A stretch of 41,074 nt of DNA. Origin: a virus. The notes under the pieces were generated by a model. The model was given only the letters and a program-made list of their open reading frames with translations. It was not told where the DNA came from and did no database searches. Made by a program: the position numbers and the translations under genes. The stretch is from positions 1-41,074 of IMG/VR virus record IMGVR_UViG_3300013014_000057. One strand, given 5' to 3'. The first letter of the stretch is position 1; each line of letters starts with the position of its first letter. Below, piece after piece: positions 35,901-40,574 of the stretch.

Positions 35901-36833
35901 GATATGGATAAGGATTGGGACGAGGCTTACTTTGCCGTGACGGGGCGTGGACCTACGGATGCCAACAAGAGAGAACAACTTCGCCAATCAGGATGGACAG
36001 AGAACACAGTTAAGATCGGACCGCTACGCTTTAAGCATACTGATTTCCCCGGTCTTAACCTTATATTCGGATCTCTTGCTTTGGTTTCCGACCAATGGAG
36101 ATACGGAAAGTTATCCGAGAAAGACTTCGGGACTGTCGCGGCAACTGCCGCCCTTTCGGTTGGCAATACAATCATCGATAAGAATTTATTGTCAGGAGCA
36201 AAGGTATTGTTCGACGCAGTCTCCGAAGGTGGAGACCCTAGCGACAAGGCCAAGAGACTTCTTCAGAGCTACACCGGAGGATACCTCAACCCAGGAATGG
36301 CAAGGTGGCTGACCAAGACTCTAAACATTGGGTCGGACGGTAAGGTTAAAGTCGTGGACTTCAAAGAACTGAACTCGACCACGGGTGGGTGGTTGGTGGG
36401 GCAGACACCTCTAGCAGTAATATTCGGGAAGCCGATGCTCAACCGGTTGGGTGAAGAGATTAGAGACTATCCTTGGACAGCCACTTCTAAACGTCTTGGA
36501 TTCCTGCCCGAGGTAAAAGAACATCCCGTGTTCACTCCTCTCATTAGATCTGGGCTATTTGTTCCCGGCGTCAGTATCAACTCTAAAATCAAAGACTTTA
36601 AAGGTGGCAAGTTAGAGCAACGCAAGATGACCCGCGAGGAATACTACGACTATTCGAAGTACGACGGGGAATATCTAAAACGAGTGCTTACTCCCGTCAT
36701 GGCTCAGTCTCTAGCCAATATTGCAAAGACAAACCAAGACGCTGCCCAGAAACGTTTAGAAGACTTGGCCCAGCGGGCTAGGGATTATGCAACATCGAGA
36801 ATCGAAACGCAGATTAGGTCAGCGAAAAAATAG
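26901..36833 (+). CDS. Giant (3310-residue) multidomain virion-type protein with sigma-like module
   Basis: The largest gene of the window, last of the ejection block. In order: charged N-terminus and Gly/Ala-rich membrane-like helices (about 200-340); Pro/Ala linkers (517-623, about 868-892, 1158-1193) separating three AT-rich modules (624-711, 727-867, 897-1098); a Q-x(3)-L-x(2)-LGY helical module (1107-1157); a zincin-like domain with a degenerate motif SEEVLHANH (1334-1342); LASSIDPN (1511); a sigma-70-like module (about 1555-1807); LASSIDPN (1818); an AT-rich unknown (1828-1981); LASSIDPN (1982); then about 1300 mostly helical residues, with GVLSGPPTQLVNLG (about 2654) and a C-terminal region resembling LPD38-type parts of large polyvalent proteins. 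I infer it is packaged and ejected. No T7/N4-type polymerase motifs were recognised. Confidence 0.8.
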   Translation: MAEIPEDILQNPFGAQDQGTVDQEQADLFQQAADFTPQPEPEQAPQEQSFKRWDEIKDDPNYDKLEQKDKEQIFSNWKQYAIDNLSKVGALSTQEDAKKVDDFFNSVAEKENFPKVRTEAPRYVGQLIEQGQSGLNSLQSGVVGYGAAIGAADPAKAAEIIAANNLKTQSRYVSPEMREYGAKNQGFFEAAKDIVTNPIDIMLPMFAQSIGSNLPAMGASLVAGATAGAVAAPPTAGAGAPAVGIAVGLGTSAVLGGVTDTLVSFDQLVNEEVRKRGIDPLDPKAIQSVLEDSDFQKRAVAYASTRGAVITATELGALGLGSLIAGPAVKAAETGIREAVTAGKLAKEFAKQVPVQAAAEGVGEAAAQASAQVAVGEKVNVEAKQVAEEIFAGLPMSGLQGAGVAYKSLIENNSPVTADEDLRQKLVDYKAGEYAKILSQPATDENIEKFYNGLTIGEKAKILRVEGENAVLTGEQNLFNTLAPEEKTRATEAFKARQVELVNQQQQAKLDKAEIGAIPPVLEPPVLKAPAPVTEPPVLAPTPEALVPAVTPEAPATIASPTNPLPVTPAAKVVLAESAPATLQVVQQQEASAPAPTPVAETPVPVAEAPAPTSVQPTPQPLTKKFLEEEIKNISSLESMSEFYDTIIKNLGRRPTKKEDAALVAFIEGRIGVDGLPSSLISEEQALVSQPTDFSRLRQTVEKVTSAAPPSQVSPAKPFVPAKPVLTLQDRIDYYNQRLEDKTLLDKAVTVGEDLLVPTGGKRKIGLSSEYNSEREAKDVLSQIQGKPGFENAKIRESGLELGFDIIWGDQQTISDFEKMSEQQRKLSRVDKLKALPERWGFLGNALGYKQSEIDSFIQQGLPSGVTTGLAPAPTPAPVTPAPVAETVTTLVSKPAARKIPESILKIITGSNLTNEQKLNFKSLYNNKGQSSALGYLFKLQETKNTEIFNNTSNVHTAIRDLYQEAVNAKRLKEGKTPIDLTSWWGTNREYDKARVFEINHLFKFASLSDLPPDFENIELNKEVSRLILGKGEAKDVYTAGRDFYNTMAEYDKPRAEQLMRDLLKYGNPESTEEAKVFNRLDTEYDTLKLDKYVNALVQTPATKPTLAPKKLPPTKKQAQALAKLGYLPAGIEGLDRTQAKDILANQIEKQKAQGIETEAPATGQPGVAQAQPAVGESGQPVAPATTAPTTQIPVQERLDKAKTDLEEVVKRLGAELGELELDAESVSQYFGGTLSPQNELQLRALLNILNHALANAQQTLKVAEGRGRTDLKKTFTNLKNVKLRREGYGGGVYANPRDVFNLDTLYVDPDQLLRSFASKGVSDPASFFVKALSEEVLHANHGLAMYQAFLQTNPAAKTQEAFQTFYDAQNKEIENSLSIDQIKEIVGKYAQALGVTFEGKTKEQVIAEFNKNRPGRLAEEYLRGLIQQRLTGSITEDTLKAFTTRPILRSLGALRNYFAKLIGLGTKRESRKTYVDKYYDAIVNLLTNSSPSEIRAASQEAGSTIPGSQLASSIDPNAILQSQETSANKKALYDEVAKELGPKDPQTGEGGLWRRSVIGALKKSFRTTDPNEVESLVYASIPEAVETFNPDIGTKFSTYLFQIARQKILEEKEKVTARRSLEYSLQAPGFVNSSMENLQAEKEAEALQKAKEELTLDEAETKATPEAAPKNLEEEIKKIDEKIDKAIEKETAQETGTLPTNIADDEQEIEEVNLADGEQISSVDAEIANKRTARMEAELGEAGRLLAEAAKKLGLTKMEVDILQFTADPKSSPLTRAQLSDKYGLNNIDFDEIRDDVIRKMREQLVAGGVTKTADVLASSIDPNFTPKVENVQQLFNRGVLKIGKDKATLESEKLDRKIEAAAQDVGIYRMQAAKEVFVQGLKDKSVFVASIRGGMRVVNEMGVLEEGGIARDIAPQEATTTGEVSIGPKGKIYLKVMGINDPEKTEKLLLSGRVSPENFAKLGHFYPAEKVFLIKPSVQLASSIDPNFTQALNRALRTMPEDVAKALSERTYIPFTDEDVINKANKFVDENSPGGDVMHAKRILDGVQNMPFEERVGVLGVIGKRLRNALFAHVARMEANGTTPEGQALRQYLSNNLTEVLSRAQDLGTRAGQDLRSMRMLASMFLPYEVAKLYTGPISEQQKAALASKEEVTNLLAEIEKLKGTIAGLAIDDAVGKVLPELRTGGVFVAPPDTNFFKLLSAFGDLAPLENETFEAYLQRIGIPYDELMLALEDSRAAAVGPEGVAPVNFKKLSASEAIEKLLAKDKNLFSKLVSLRLKTNRGSETTAVQENFAKRKADAPALKQRNQALQLVFDFFNTTQSEKPSSQEAVETAKDNLPPLVRLAKYASDVITERVIRSLGVTKENMPKGSFEKLENQVRKMVNAQFKQELDPKKAATEDTRPAEQRLLDMVQRIKLAEQVFNEVQTNLQGQLNEDNRIIDAGAEGRLSPEQRKNLEELVAKKFDAGKVAGVDGLLKKMIDFKAEARKHMTQRGASLQSILTLIKEKLPELSEQQANDLAAQMTKRYEEIVKKDGQRQLENIVKRVGERASRDPKSTIQQLMELINLGAFDQEKFYNAIADRFNLPTWDPAVVDKIKGIADQMERMPEGSDQRATKGVELQAFIAEELYKQEKGWDAIGRKLDVAAAIWKAGVLSGPPTQLVNLGATHLNVLFELLTEARAYYKASKATGKKATFGEFFNDALNAYVQAVGKMGVEQASDAFATGLSRFRNETQSQLSPLEMIKFDQNKPWNYKNYLAAWKIVGRAMAAADTYNSVIASEAKTRMATRYALMKEGLNSEQATKKMDELFSANSPAMKAIEDQVNKEESAGQFGTLAGLKPNTMDYASQKRKIEAGRRRRYLQLREQYLADEGKIGNEGIAKIRNFTQKATFNNQPTGMIGYLGEAVIGQIAGKTKILTPFAAFPRTIANIINSSLDYTPYGWARANGFSVGNTVSSFIRNSTYAFEKPEKGSVEYHQLQAKAFFGSLITFSIIGMAMKDMDKDWDEAYFAVTGRGPTDANKREQLRQSGWTENTVKIGPLRFKHTDFPGLNLIFGSLALVSDQWRYGKLSEKDFGTVAATAALSVGNTIIDKNLLSGAKVLFDAVSEGGDPSDKAKRLLQSYTGGYLNPGMARWLTKTLNIGSDGKVKVVDFKELNSTTGGWLVGQTPLAVIFGKPMLNRLGEEIRDYPWTATSKRLGFLPEVKEHPVFTPLIRSGLFVPGVSINSKIKDFKGGKLEQRKMTREEYYDYSKYDGEYLKRVLTPVMAQSLANIAKTNQDAAQKRLEDLAQRARDYATSRIETQIRSAKK
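31431..32873 (+). repeat. Three LASSIDPN copies delimiting modules of the giant protein
   Basis: LASSIDPN occurs at 31431-31454 (residues 1511-1518), LASSIDPNFT at 32352-32381 (1818-1827) and 32844-32873 (1982-1991). The codons differ among copies (for example CTAGCTTCCAGT, TTAGCGTCTTCT, TTGGCATCCTCG), so the amino acids, not the bases, are kept. Copies one and two bracket the sigma-like module; copies two and three bracket an AT-rich module. They may be processing sites or scars of domain insertion. Confidence 0.8.
31560..32320 (+). other. Sigma-70-like domain inside the giant protein
   Basis: Region 2-like part (residues about 1555-1617): DPNEVESLVYASIPEAVETF, then FNPDIGTKFSTYL and FQIARQKILEEKEK. 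This matches the sigma region 2 pattern D-x-E-D-L-x-Q-x(n)-A-V-x-x-F-D/N-P-x-x-G-x-x-F-S-T-Y-x(3)-I-R-x-x-I-L. After it comes ARRSLEYSLQAPG and a long acidic/Lys linker. Region 4-like part (about 1750-1807): LGLTKMEVDILQF, then LTRAQLSDKYGLNNIDFDEI and IRKMREQL, matching the helix-turn-helix of region 4. Read directly from sequence; DNA or RNA polymerase binding is inferred. Confidence 0.65.
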
Positions 36834-37040
36834 TGACCAGATGGTGTGGGGAATGACAGTAAATACGACAGCCGTCCCGACGTAATACACAGTAGGAAAC
36901 CCGATGAATACCAGAAGAGCTACCCAGAATGTAGGGTCAGAAGCTTCTTCTTTAACTGCCGAAGGGAGACTGGTGAATGTTTCTCGGAGTGCGTCTCCTA
37001 GCATTGCTACGTTGGGGTTTTCTTTCTGTTTCTTTTTCAT
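36819..37040 (-). CDS. Small membrane protein, antisense in the late region
   Basis: The minus-strand frame from ATG 37040 (TTG 37046 possible) encodes 73 residues: a Lys-rich start (MKKKQKENPN), a polar helix, then hydrophobic TFWVALLVFIGFPTVYYVG and TAVVFTVIPHTIWSLFF, one or two membrane spans. An AAAGG site lies 10 bases before the ATG. Its 3' end overlaps the giant gene's 3' end by 15 bases. Hydrophobic coherence makes it more credible than the overlapping plus-strand frame. Function unknown; a membrane or superinfection-type accessory is possible. Confidence 0.6.
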   Translation of the reverse strand: MKKKQKENPNVAMLGDALRETFTSLPSAVKEEASDPTFWVALLVFIGFPTVYYVGTAVVFTVIPHTIWSLFFR

Positions 37041-37071
37041 GGTCAATGTACCTTTCTTGTTAGGGGTTTGG

Positions 37072-37093
37072 GACTGGACTGTCCAGTCTTTTT
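37072..37093 (+). terminator. Palindromic terminator or operator
   Basis: GACTGGAC (37072-37079) and GTCCAGTC (37081-37088) form a perfect inverted repeat around one T, followed by TTTTT (37089-37093). As RNA it would end plus-strand transcripts from the giant gene just before the small-gene cluster. Because it also lies upstream of the minus-strand membrane gene, it could double as a binding site for a dimeric protein. Confidence 0.65.
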
Positions 37094-37110
37094 ATAGGAG
37101 ATAAGAGAGT

Positions 37111-37257
37111 ATGCCTTTAGGAAGAAAAACTAAATCGAAAGATGCTTGTTATAACAAGGTTAAGGCTCGGTATAAGGTGTGGCCTTCAGCCTACGCTAGC
37201 GGAGCATTGGTTCAATGCCGTAAGGTTGGGGCGAAGAACTGGGGTAACAAAAAATGA
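37111..37257 (+). CDS. 48-residue basic phage protein (KVWPSAYASGALVQCRK type)
   Basis: ATG 37111 is preceded by TAGGAGATAAGAGAG. The product, MPLGRKTKSKDACYNKVKAR followed by YKVWPSAYASGALVQCRKVG and AKNWGNKK, belongs to a short motif (C-Y-x-K-V-K-x-R-Y-x-V-W-P-S-A-Y-A-S-G-A-L-V-x-C-R-K-x-G-A-x-N-W-G) widespread in marine phage genomes as a tiny protein or a C-terminal module. Two cysteines are conserved. It is very basic and may bind nucleic acid; function is not known. It overlaps the next start as ATGA. Confidence 0.8.
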   Translation: MPLGRKTKSKDACYNKVKARYKVWPSAYASGALVQCRKVGAKNWGNKK

Positions 37258-37406
37258 AATGGTGGTGGTCAATACTTATCCCAGCAATTGCTTTAGGGAT
37301 GTCAGGATGTTGGGAGTTTGAAGAAGAGGGCTGGTCAGATTGGAATTCGAATGAGCCAACACTACAGCATGCGCAAGATGCGATGAAGGATGACCATGGG
37401 CTTTGA
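37254..37406 (+). CDS. Small lipoprotein, 50 residues
   Basis: ATG 37254 overlaps the previous stop by 4 bases. The product begins MKWWWSILIPAIALGMSGC: a signal peptide with lipobox GMSGC (Cys19), leaving a 32-residue acidic mature peptide (WEFEEEGWSDWNSNEP...). It would be anchored to the outer or inner membrane. Its neighbours include a lysozyme, so it might be an outer-membrane spanin part or an exclusion lipoprotein; neither is shown. Confidence 0.7.
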   Translation: MKWWWSILIPAIALGMSGCWEFEEEGWSDWNSNEPTLQHAQDAMKDDHGL

Positions 37407-37623
37407 ACTCGAGAAGAAGAAGAAGGGGTTACATGGTTGGTTCTCTAGGAACAACGGCAAGGGGTGGGTCAACTGCAAGACCGGGGGACCGTGTGGTCGT
37501 TCCGACTCTAGCAAGGGAAGTTATCCTGCTTGTCGTCCCACAAAGTCGATGTGCACATCGGCTTCTAAAAAGAAGACTGGGCCGGAGAGAATAAGTTGGA
37601 AGGGGCTTGGAAGGAGTAAATAA
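37390..37623 (+). CDS. Small cysteine-containing basic protein
   Basis: ATG 37390 (or ATG 37396) overlaps the lipoprotein 3' end by 17 bases. The 77-residue product contains KGWVNCKTGGPCGRSDSSKG (25-44) and SYPACRPTKSMC (44-55), a four-cysteine pattern, W-V-x-C-x-T-G-x-P-C-G-R-x(n)-Y-P-A-C-R-P-T-x(3)-C, seen in small phage proteins. The cysteines could bind zinc. It is basic and ends WKGLGRSK. The role is unknown. Confidence 0.7.
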   Translation: MTMGFELEKKKKGLHGWFSRNNGKGWVNCKTGGPCGRSDSSKGSYPACRPTKSMCTSASKKKTGPERISWKGLGRSK

Positions 37624-37624
37624 T

Positions 37625-37870
37625 ATGGCTGATTCATTTGTCGACGCAGTAAACAACAAAGCTACCGGTGGTAATGCCATCGTGCCAGAAGCTATGGACT
37701 TGTTAAAGACTTTTGAGTCGTTCAAGCCTACATCCTATTATGATTTAGATAACAAGAAGAAACGTGGAACGCTCACCGTGGGGTATGGATTCACGAAAAC
37801 GATATTCCTGAACTGCGAGAAGGTTATTCAATGGACAGAGCTAAGGCCGAGCAAATGTTGCCTGATCTAG
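37625..37870 (+). CDS. GH24 lysozyme, N-terminal fragment before a frameshift
   Basis: ATG 37625 has GGAG 8 bases upstream. The frame encodes MADSFVDAVNNKATGGNAIV, then LLKTFESFKPTSYYDLD and LTVGYGFT: the N-terminal catalytic part of T4/P1-type lysozyme with Glu31, Asp40 (same spacing as T4 Glu11/Asp20) and Thr51. After GFTK (about 37796) the frame leaves the family, while the -1 frame continues with NDIPELREGYSMDRAKAEQM as expected. So the in-frame end (TKTIFLNCEKV... to 37870) is not part of the ancestral protein. One A is missing in the run at 37796-37799, or ribosomes slip -1. Confidence 0.75.
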   Translation: MADSFVDAVNNKATGGNAIVPEAMDLLKTFESFKPTSYYDLDNKKKRGTLTVGYGFTKTIFLNCEKVIQWTELRPSKCCLI

Positions 37871-38736
37871 TCAAGACAAAGTACGGAGCAACTGTTCGAG
37901 AGAAGGTGAAAGTCCCGCTAACTGATCAACAGTACAGCGCATTGTCTAGCTTTGCTTACAACGTTGGGCCCACTAACTTCTCGTCCAGTACCTTGGTCAA
38001 GAAACTTAACGCCGGGGATTACGAGGGGGCGGCTTCAGAGTTTAAGAAATGGAACAAGGCTGGTGGTAAAGAACTAGAAGGTCTGTCTCGCAGACGTGCG
38101 GCAGAAGCAGCTCTCTTCAAAGGTGATACAATGGAGCTGGGTAGGATCTTGGAGAAGCAGAAGTTTGGTGGAGCTCAACCAAAAAAGAAAAGTGATGTGG
38201 CTGAGACAGGGGATTCTTTCTTAGACGCTGTTGGTGGTATTGATTTAGCTAAGGCAGTCAGCGCACCGATAGGTGAGGGTGGTAGTCCTGATAATCCCCC
38301 CGTTCCAGTAACATCAGAAGCTTTAACCCCACTCCCAGATTCCCCAGAAGAAGCGGGAGCGAAAGCTGCTGAACAGGTTGCTAAAGATATGGAGACCCCA
38401 GAAGGTAAAGGCAAAGCGGATGCGGAAAGATTCGCTAGAGAGATGGAGTCGAAGAAACCAGAGCCAGCAGAAGGTTCACCAGAAGCTGTTGGAAAAGCTG
38501 CGGCAGAGAAGGTTGCCAAGGATGTCGAAGCTAAGAAAGACAACGAAGAAATACCAGCCTCGGTGAGGTGGAATCGGGCGCATTTCTATCCTGATGATCG
38601 GCCAGTTAACATCCCAGCGGATACGAAAGAAGAGAAGCCTAAGAAAACTCCGATGGGCGGGGTTTACTTTAACTCTCCAACCCTTGGTGCGGTAGTCTCT
38701 GGGTTAAAAAGAAAAGCAGGACTAGGAGTTAAATAA
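37831..38736 (+). CDS. GH24 lysozyme, C-terminal part with acidic repeat tail
   Basis: This frame supplies the rest of the lysozyme: VPLTDQQYSALSSFAYNVGP (27-47), STLVKKLNAGDYEGAASEF (53-71) and LEGLSRRRAAEAALF (82-96), all GH24 signatures. ATG 37831 is the first start in the frame but it lacks the catalytic Glu, so the fragment alone would not be active. Residues about 125-300 are an added tail: a second DSFLDAV (matching DSFVDAV at the N-terminus) and Ala/Lys/Glu repeats (AAEQVAKDME and AAEKVAKDVE). The tail suggests a virion-bound lysozyme, not the main endolysin, which is the CHAP enzyme. The complete gene would span 37625-38736. Confidence 0.75.
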   Translation: MDRAKAEQMLPDLVKTKYGATVREKVKVPLTDQQYSALSSFAYNVGPTNFSSSTLVKKLNAGDYEGAASEFKKWNKAGGKELEGLSRRRAAEAALFKGDTMELGRILEKQKFGGAQPKKKSDVAETGDSFLDAVGGIDLAKAVSAPIGEGGSPDNPPVPVTSEALTPLPDSPEEAGAKAAEQVAKDMETPEGKGKADAERFAREMESKKPEPAEGSPEAVGKAAAEKVAKDVEAKKDNEEIPASVRWNRAHFYPDDRPVNIPADTKEEKPKKTPMGGVYFNSPTLGAVVSGLKRKAGLGVK

Positions 38737-38737
38737 T

Positions 38738-39040
38738 ATGCCATTAGGACACGCATCTAAAAACGATATGCCTTGCAACCGACCCCGTGCATCGTGGATC
38801 GCGGGCAAGAAGAAGGTGGTAAAGGCTTGCGAGGGTGGCAAGGAAAAGATTGTACACTTTGGGGCTAAGGGTTACGGTAATAACTACTCGGCTGCTGCGC
38901 GTAAGTCGTTCAGGGCTAGGCACAACTGCGCAAACGCCGGAAGCAAACTAGGTGCTAGGTACTGGGCTTGTAAAAATCTTTGGGCTGGTCCTGGGGGATC
39001 GACAACTCCCAATCCATCAAGCCGTAAGGGAAAATACTAA
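38738..39040 (+). CDS. Small basic phage protein (RARHNC...RYWACK type)
   Basis: A 100-residue protein with AGGAG before ATG 38738. It shows VVKACEGGKEKIVHFGAKGY (27-46), KSFRARHNCANAGSKLGARY (56-75) and WACKNLW (76-82), a pattern found in many marine phages: K-x-I-x-F-G-x-K-G, then R-K-S-F-x-A-R-H-x-C, then Y-W-A-C-K. Very rich in Lys, Arg, Gly and Cys. Starts MPLGHASKND, like two neighbours that start MPLGR. It may be a small virion or nucleic-acid-binding protein. Confidence 0.8.
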   Translation: MPLGHASKNDMPCNRPRASWIAGKKKVVKACEGGKEKIVHFGAKGYGNNYSAAARKSFRARHNCANAGSKLGARYWACKNLWAGPGGSTTPNPSSRKGKY

Positions 39041-39097
39041 GTTGCCAATAGAAGGTCAGCGTAGTAGATAAACACTCATGCACATGGAGGATAAAAT

Positions 39098-39253
39098 ATG
39101 CCATTAGGACGTAACGTTTCGAAGAACATCAGCGAGCTATACGCAGACAATAAGAAGAGTGGTAAGGATAAAGGAGCTATGGGTAAAGCCCGTTCCCGTA
39201 ACCAGATCATCGCTATTGCTTTGTCAGCTGCTGGTAAGTCTAAGAAAAAGTGA
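39098..39253 (+). CDS. 51-residue DUF6496-like basic protein
   Basis: ATG 39098 is preceded by ATGGAGGATAAAAT. The product is MPLGRNVSKNISELYADNKK followed by SGKDKGAMGKARSRNQIIAI and ALSAAGKSKKK. The block G-K-A-R-S-R-x-Q-I-I-A-I-A-L-S-A-A matches the small phage/bacterial family annotated as DUF6496. It is strongly basic. Its stop overlaps the next gene's GTG start (GTGA). Function unknown. Confidence 0.8.
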   Translation: MPLGRNVSKNISELYADNKKSGKDKGAMGKARSRNQIIAIALSAAGKSKKK

Positions 39254-39621
39254 GCCAGTATTATCTTCGGGATACTTCAATTCACCCGCCTTCTGGTTTT
39301 ATTTACCAAGACGAGGATACTAAACAAGTTATAACTGCTGGTAGTTTTACTGATTTAGTTTCTGGTGTTGTGTCGCACCGCAGGACTAATGGTTTAGAAG
39401 TAGACGCCAAAATTGTGGACGCTATCCACGCTTATATGTGCAAAGTAAATAATAATGGGCCTTGCTCAGAGGGAACTCGCGGGCTTGGAGATCTTGTTCA
39501 TACCATTGCCCAACCGATCGCATGGGCAATCGATAAAGCGCTAGGCACGAATGTTCAAGGATGTTGGTCTTGTTCCGGTCGTCGTCAGGCTTTGAACGAA
39601 GCTGTTCCCTTCAATAAATAA
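39250..39621 (+). CDS. Hypothetical protein with C-terminal CxxC
   Basis: A 123-residue protein, GTG at 39250, overlapping the previous stop by 4 bases. The N-terminus is polar (HPPSGFIYQDEDTKQVITAG), the centre has AYMCKVNNNGPCSEG, and the C-terminus has GCWSCSGRRQALNEAVP, a CxxC-R-R-x-x-L-N motif found at the end of several small phage proteins. A terminator follows directly, so it is the last gene of this transcript. Confidence 0.65.
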   Translation: MSQYYLRDTSIHPPSGFIYQDEDTKQVITAGSFTDLVSGVVSHRRTNGLEVDAKIVDAIHAYMCKVNNNGPCSEGTRGLGDLVHTIAQPIAWAIDKALGTNVQGCWSCSGRRQALNEAVPFNK

Positions 39622-39624
39622 TTT

Positions 39625-39653
39625 GATAGTTGGCTACTAGCCAACTATCTTTT
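39625..39653 (+). terminator. Rho-independent terminator
   Basis: GATAGTTGGCT (39625-39635) and AGCCAACTATC (39639-39649) form a perfect 11-pair stem with an ACT loop, followed by TTTT (39650-39653). It closes the small-gene cluster 4 bases after the last stop. Confidence 0.9.
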
Positions 39654-39657
39654 CTAT

Positions 39658-39945
39658 ATGAATATTGAGGGTGTGAAAAAACCCGTGAAGTATTCTTCTT
39701 GGTTCAAGAAGGAAGCCACAAAACTTTCCAAGCTACGTAAGGATGTTGACGGGCTAAGGGTTGAACACCAAGCCGTGCTCCAAGACATTGAGGATGGCGA
39801 GGAGTACGCTGAGGATTTAGAAAAAGCAATCGTTGAATTAGACAAACAAGCCACAGCATCGAGGCGGGAGTTGGCCCGAAGGTTTGCTACCTACGATACC
39901 AACTTCCGCCACGATGCCATGTTAGATCCTAGTCTCTTGGACTAG
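39658..39945 (+). CDS. Coiled-coil protein after the terminator
   Basis: A 95-residue highly charged helical protein (TKLSKLRKDVDGLRVEHQAV, then EDGEEYAEDLEKAIVELDKQ). ATG 39658 lies only 4 bases past the terminator T-run, so the mRNA leader must begin before or within the terminator; GTG at 39673, behind TTGAGG, is an alternative start. The 3' end overlaps the convergent minus-strand gene by 17 bases. Possibly a small scaffold or regulator; no family recognised. Confidence 0.55.
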   Translation: MNIEGVKKPVKYSSWFKKEATKLSKLRKDVDGLRVEHQAVLQDIEDGEEYAEDLEKAIVELDKQATASRRELARRFATYDTNFRHDAMLDPSLLD

Positions 39946-40129
39946 GGTACTTGAATACTTGCTTCTTCCCCGGCTTGGGAGAAGCTTTCTTCTTCCCCCA
40001 ATCAATCGCTTGATAGTTCTTATAGAACCGATCAGACATGTTCCGAGGGGAGTCGCCTTTACCGTTCTGCATAGATTCGAATGTAACATCGCCACGTTGG
40101 CGCAGCGAGTCGTAACTAATGTCGCTCAT
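39929..40129 (-). CDS. Small basic hypothetical protein
   Basis: A 66-residue protein from ATG 40129 (GTG 40138 possible), preceded by AGG 8 bases upstream and overlapping the end of the upstream gene. Sequence: MSDISYDSLRQRGDVTFESM, then YKNYQAIDWGKKKASPKPGK and a basic end. Lys/Ser-rich, no membrane segment. Last gene of the right-hand minus-strand set; meets the plus-strand coiled-coil gene tail to tail. Confidence 0.55.
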   Translation of the reverse strand: MSDISYDSLRQRGDVTFESMQNGKGDSPRNMSDRFYKNYQAIDWGKKKASPKPGKKQVFKYPSPRD

Positions 40130-40574
40130 TGTCTGCACCTATCTCGTTGCCAATTAGGCTACCGATCTTATCCTCGTACTCAGACGCCTGAGAGTTATAG
40201 ATCTTAGGGCCTGAGGTTGAGAACTGATTGTTGTAACTGTGGGTACAAGTCTCGCAGAGGTAGGTGTAAGGAACTTGGACTGCGATCGTTTCATTGAAGA
40301 GGGAGTGAGTGTCCGTCTCCAACGAGCTGAGAGTCCCAAGCACTTTGCCATCTACCGCCACGACTATCGGACCGTGCGTTGCCCATTGAGCGTTCTCCTC
40401 CGGGGCGAAGATGGAAGCTGTTGAGAAGTCTCCAGTCTTTGTACCCGATGTATTGGATATTGAATCAATGTATGATGCGTTGGCGTTTAGGGTACCGAGA
40501 TACCTATCTTCAGCGTAGGACGAAGCCCATGCCAAAGAACCAAGTATCAGTATGCTAACTCGTTTAATTCCCAT
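40116..40574 (-). CDS. Exported protein with signal peptide
   Basis: A 152-residue protein starting at ATG 40572-40574 with a strong AGGAGAGGAG leader. Residues 1-21 (MGIKRVSILILGSLAWASSYA) are a Sec signal peptide, probably cut after SYA. The mature part is Ser/Thr/Asn-rich and beta-like, with YLCETCTHSY (about 105-114) carrying a CxxC that may form a disulfide in the periplasm. A phage protein exported to the periplasm could block DNA entry of rivals or alter the envelope; no family recognised. Confidence 0.65.
   Translation of the reverse strand: MGIKRVSILILGSLAWASSYAEDRYLGTLNANASYIDSISNTSGTKTGDFSTASIFAPEENAQWATHGPIVVAVDGKVLGTLSSLETDTHSLFNETIAVQVPYTYLCETCTHSYNNQFSTSGPKIYNSQASEYEDKIGSLIGNEIGADNERH

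Noticed and set aside
26901-36833. Giant gene as an N4-type virion RNA polymerase
   Set aside because: Size and position fit, but I could not find single-subunit polymerase motifs (the Rx3Kx6-7YG block or paired catalytic Asp signatures); the visible transcription-like domain is sigma-like.
36904-37104. Plus-strand frame of 66 codons after the giant gene
   Set aside because: The overlapping minus-strand frame has a ribosome site and a coherent membrane segment; this one runs through the terminator hairpin.
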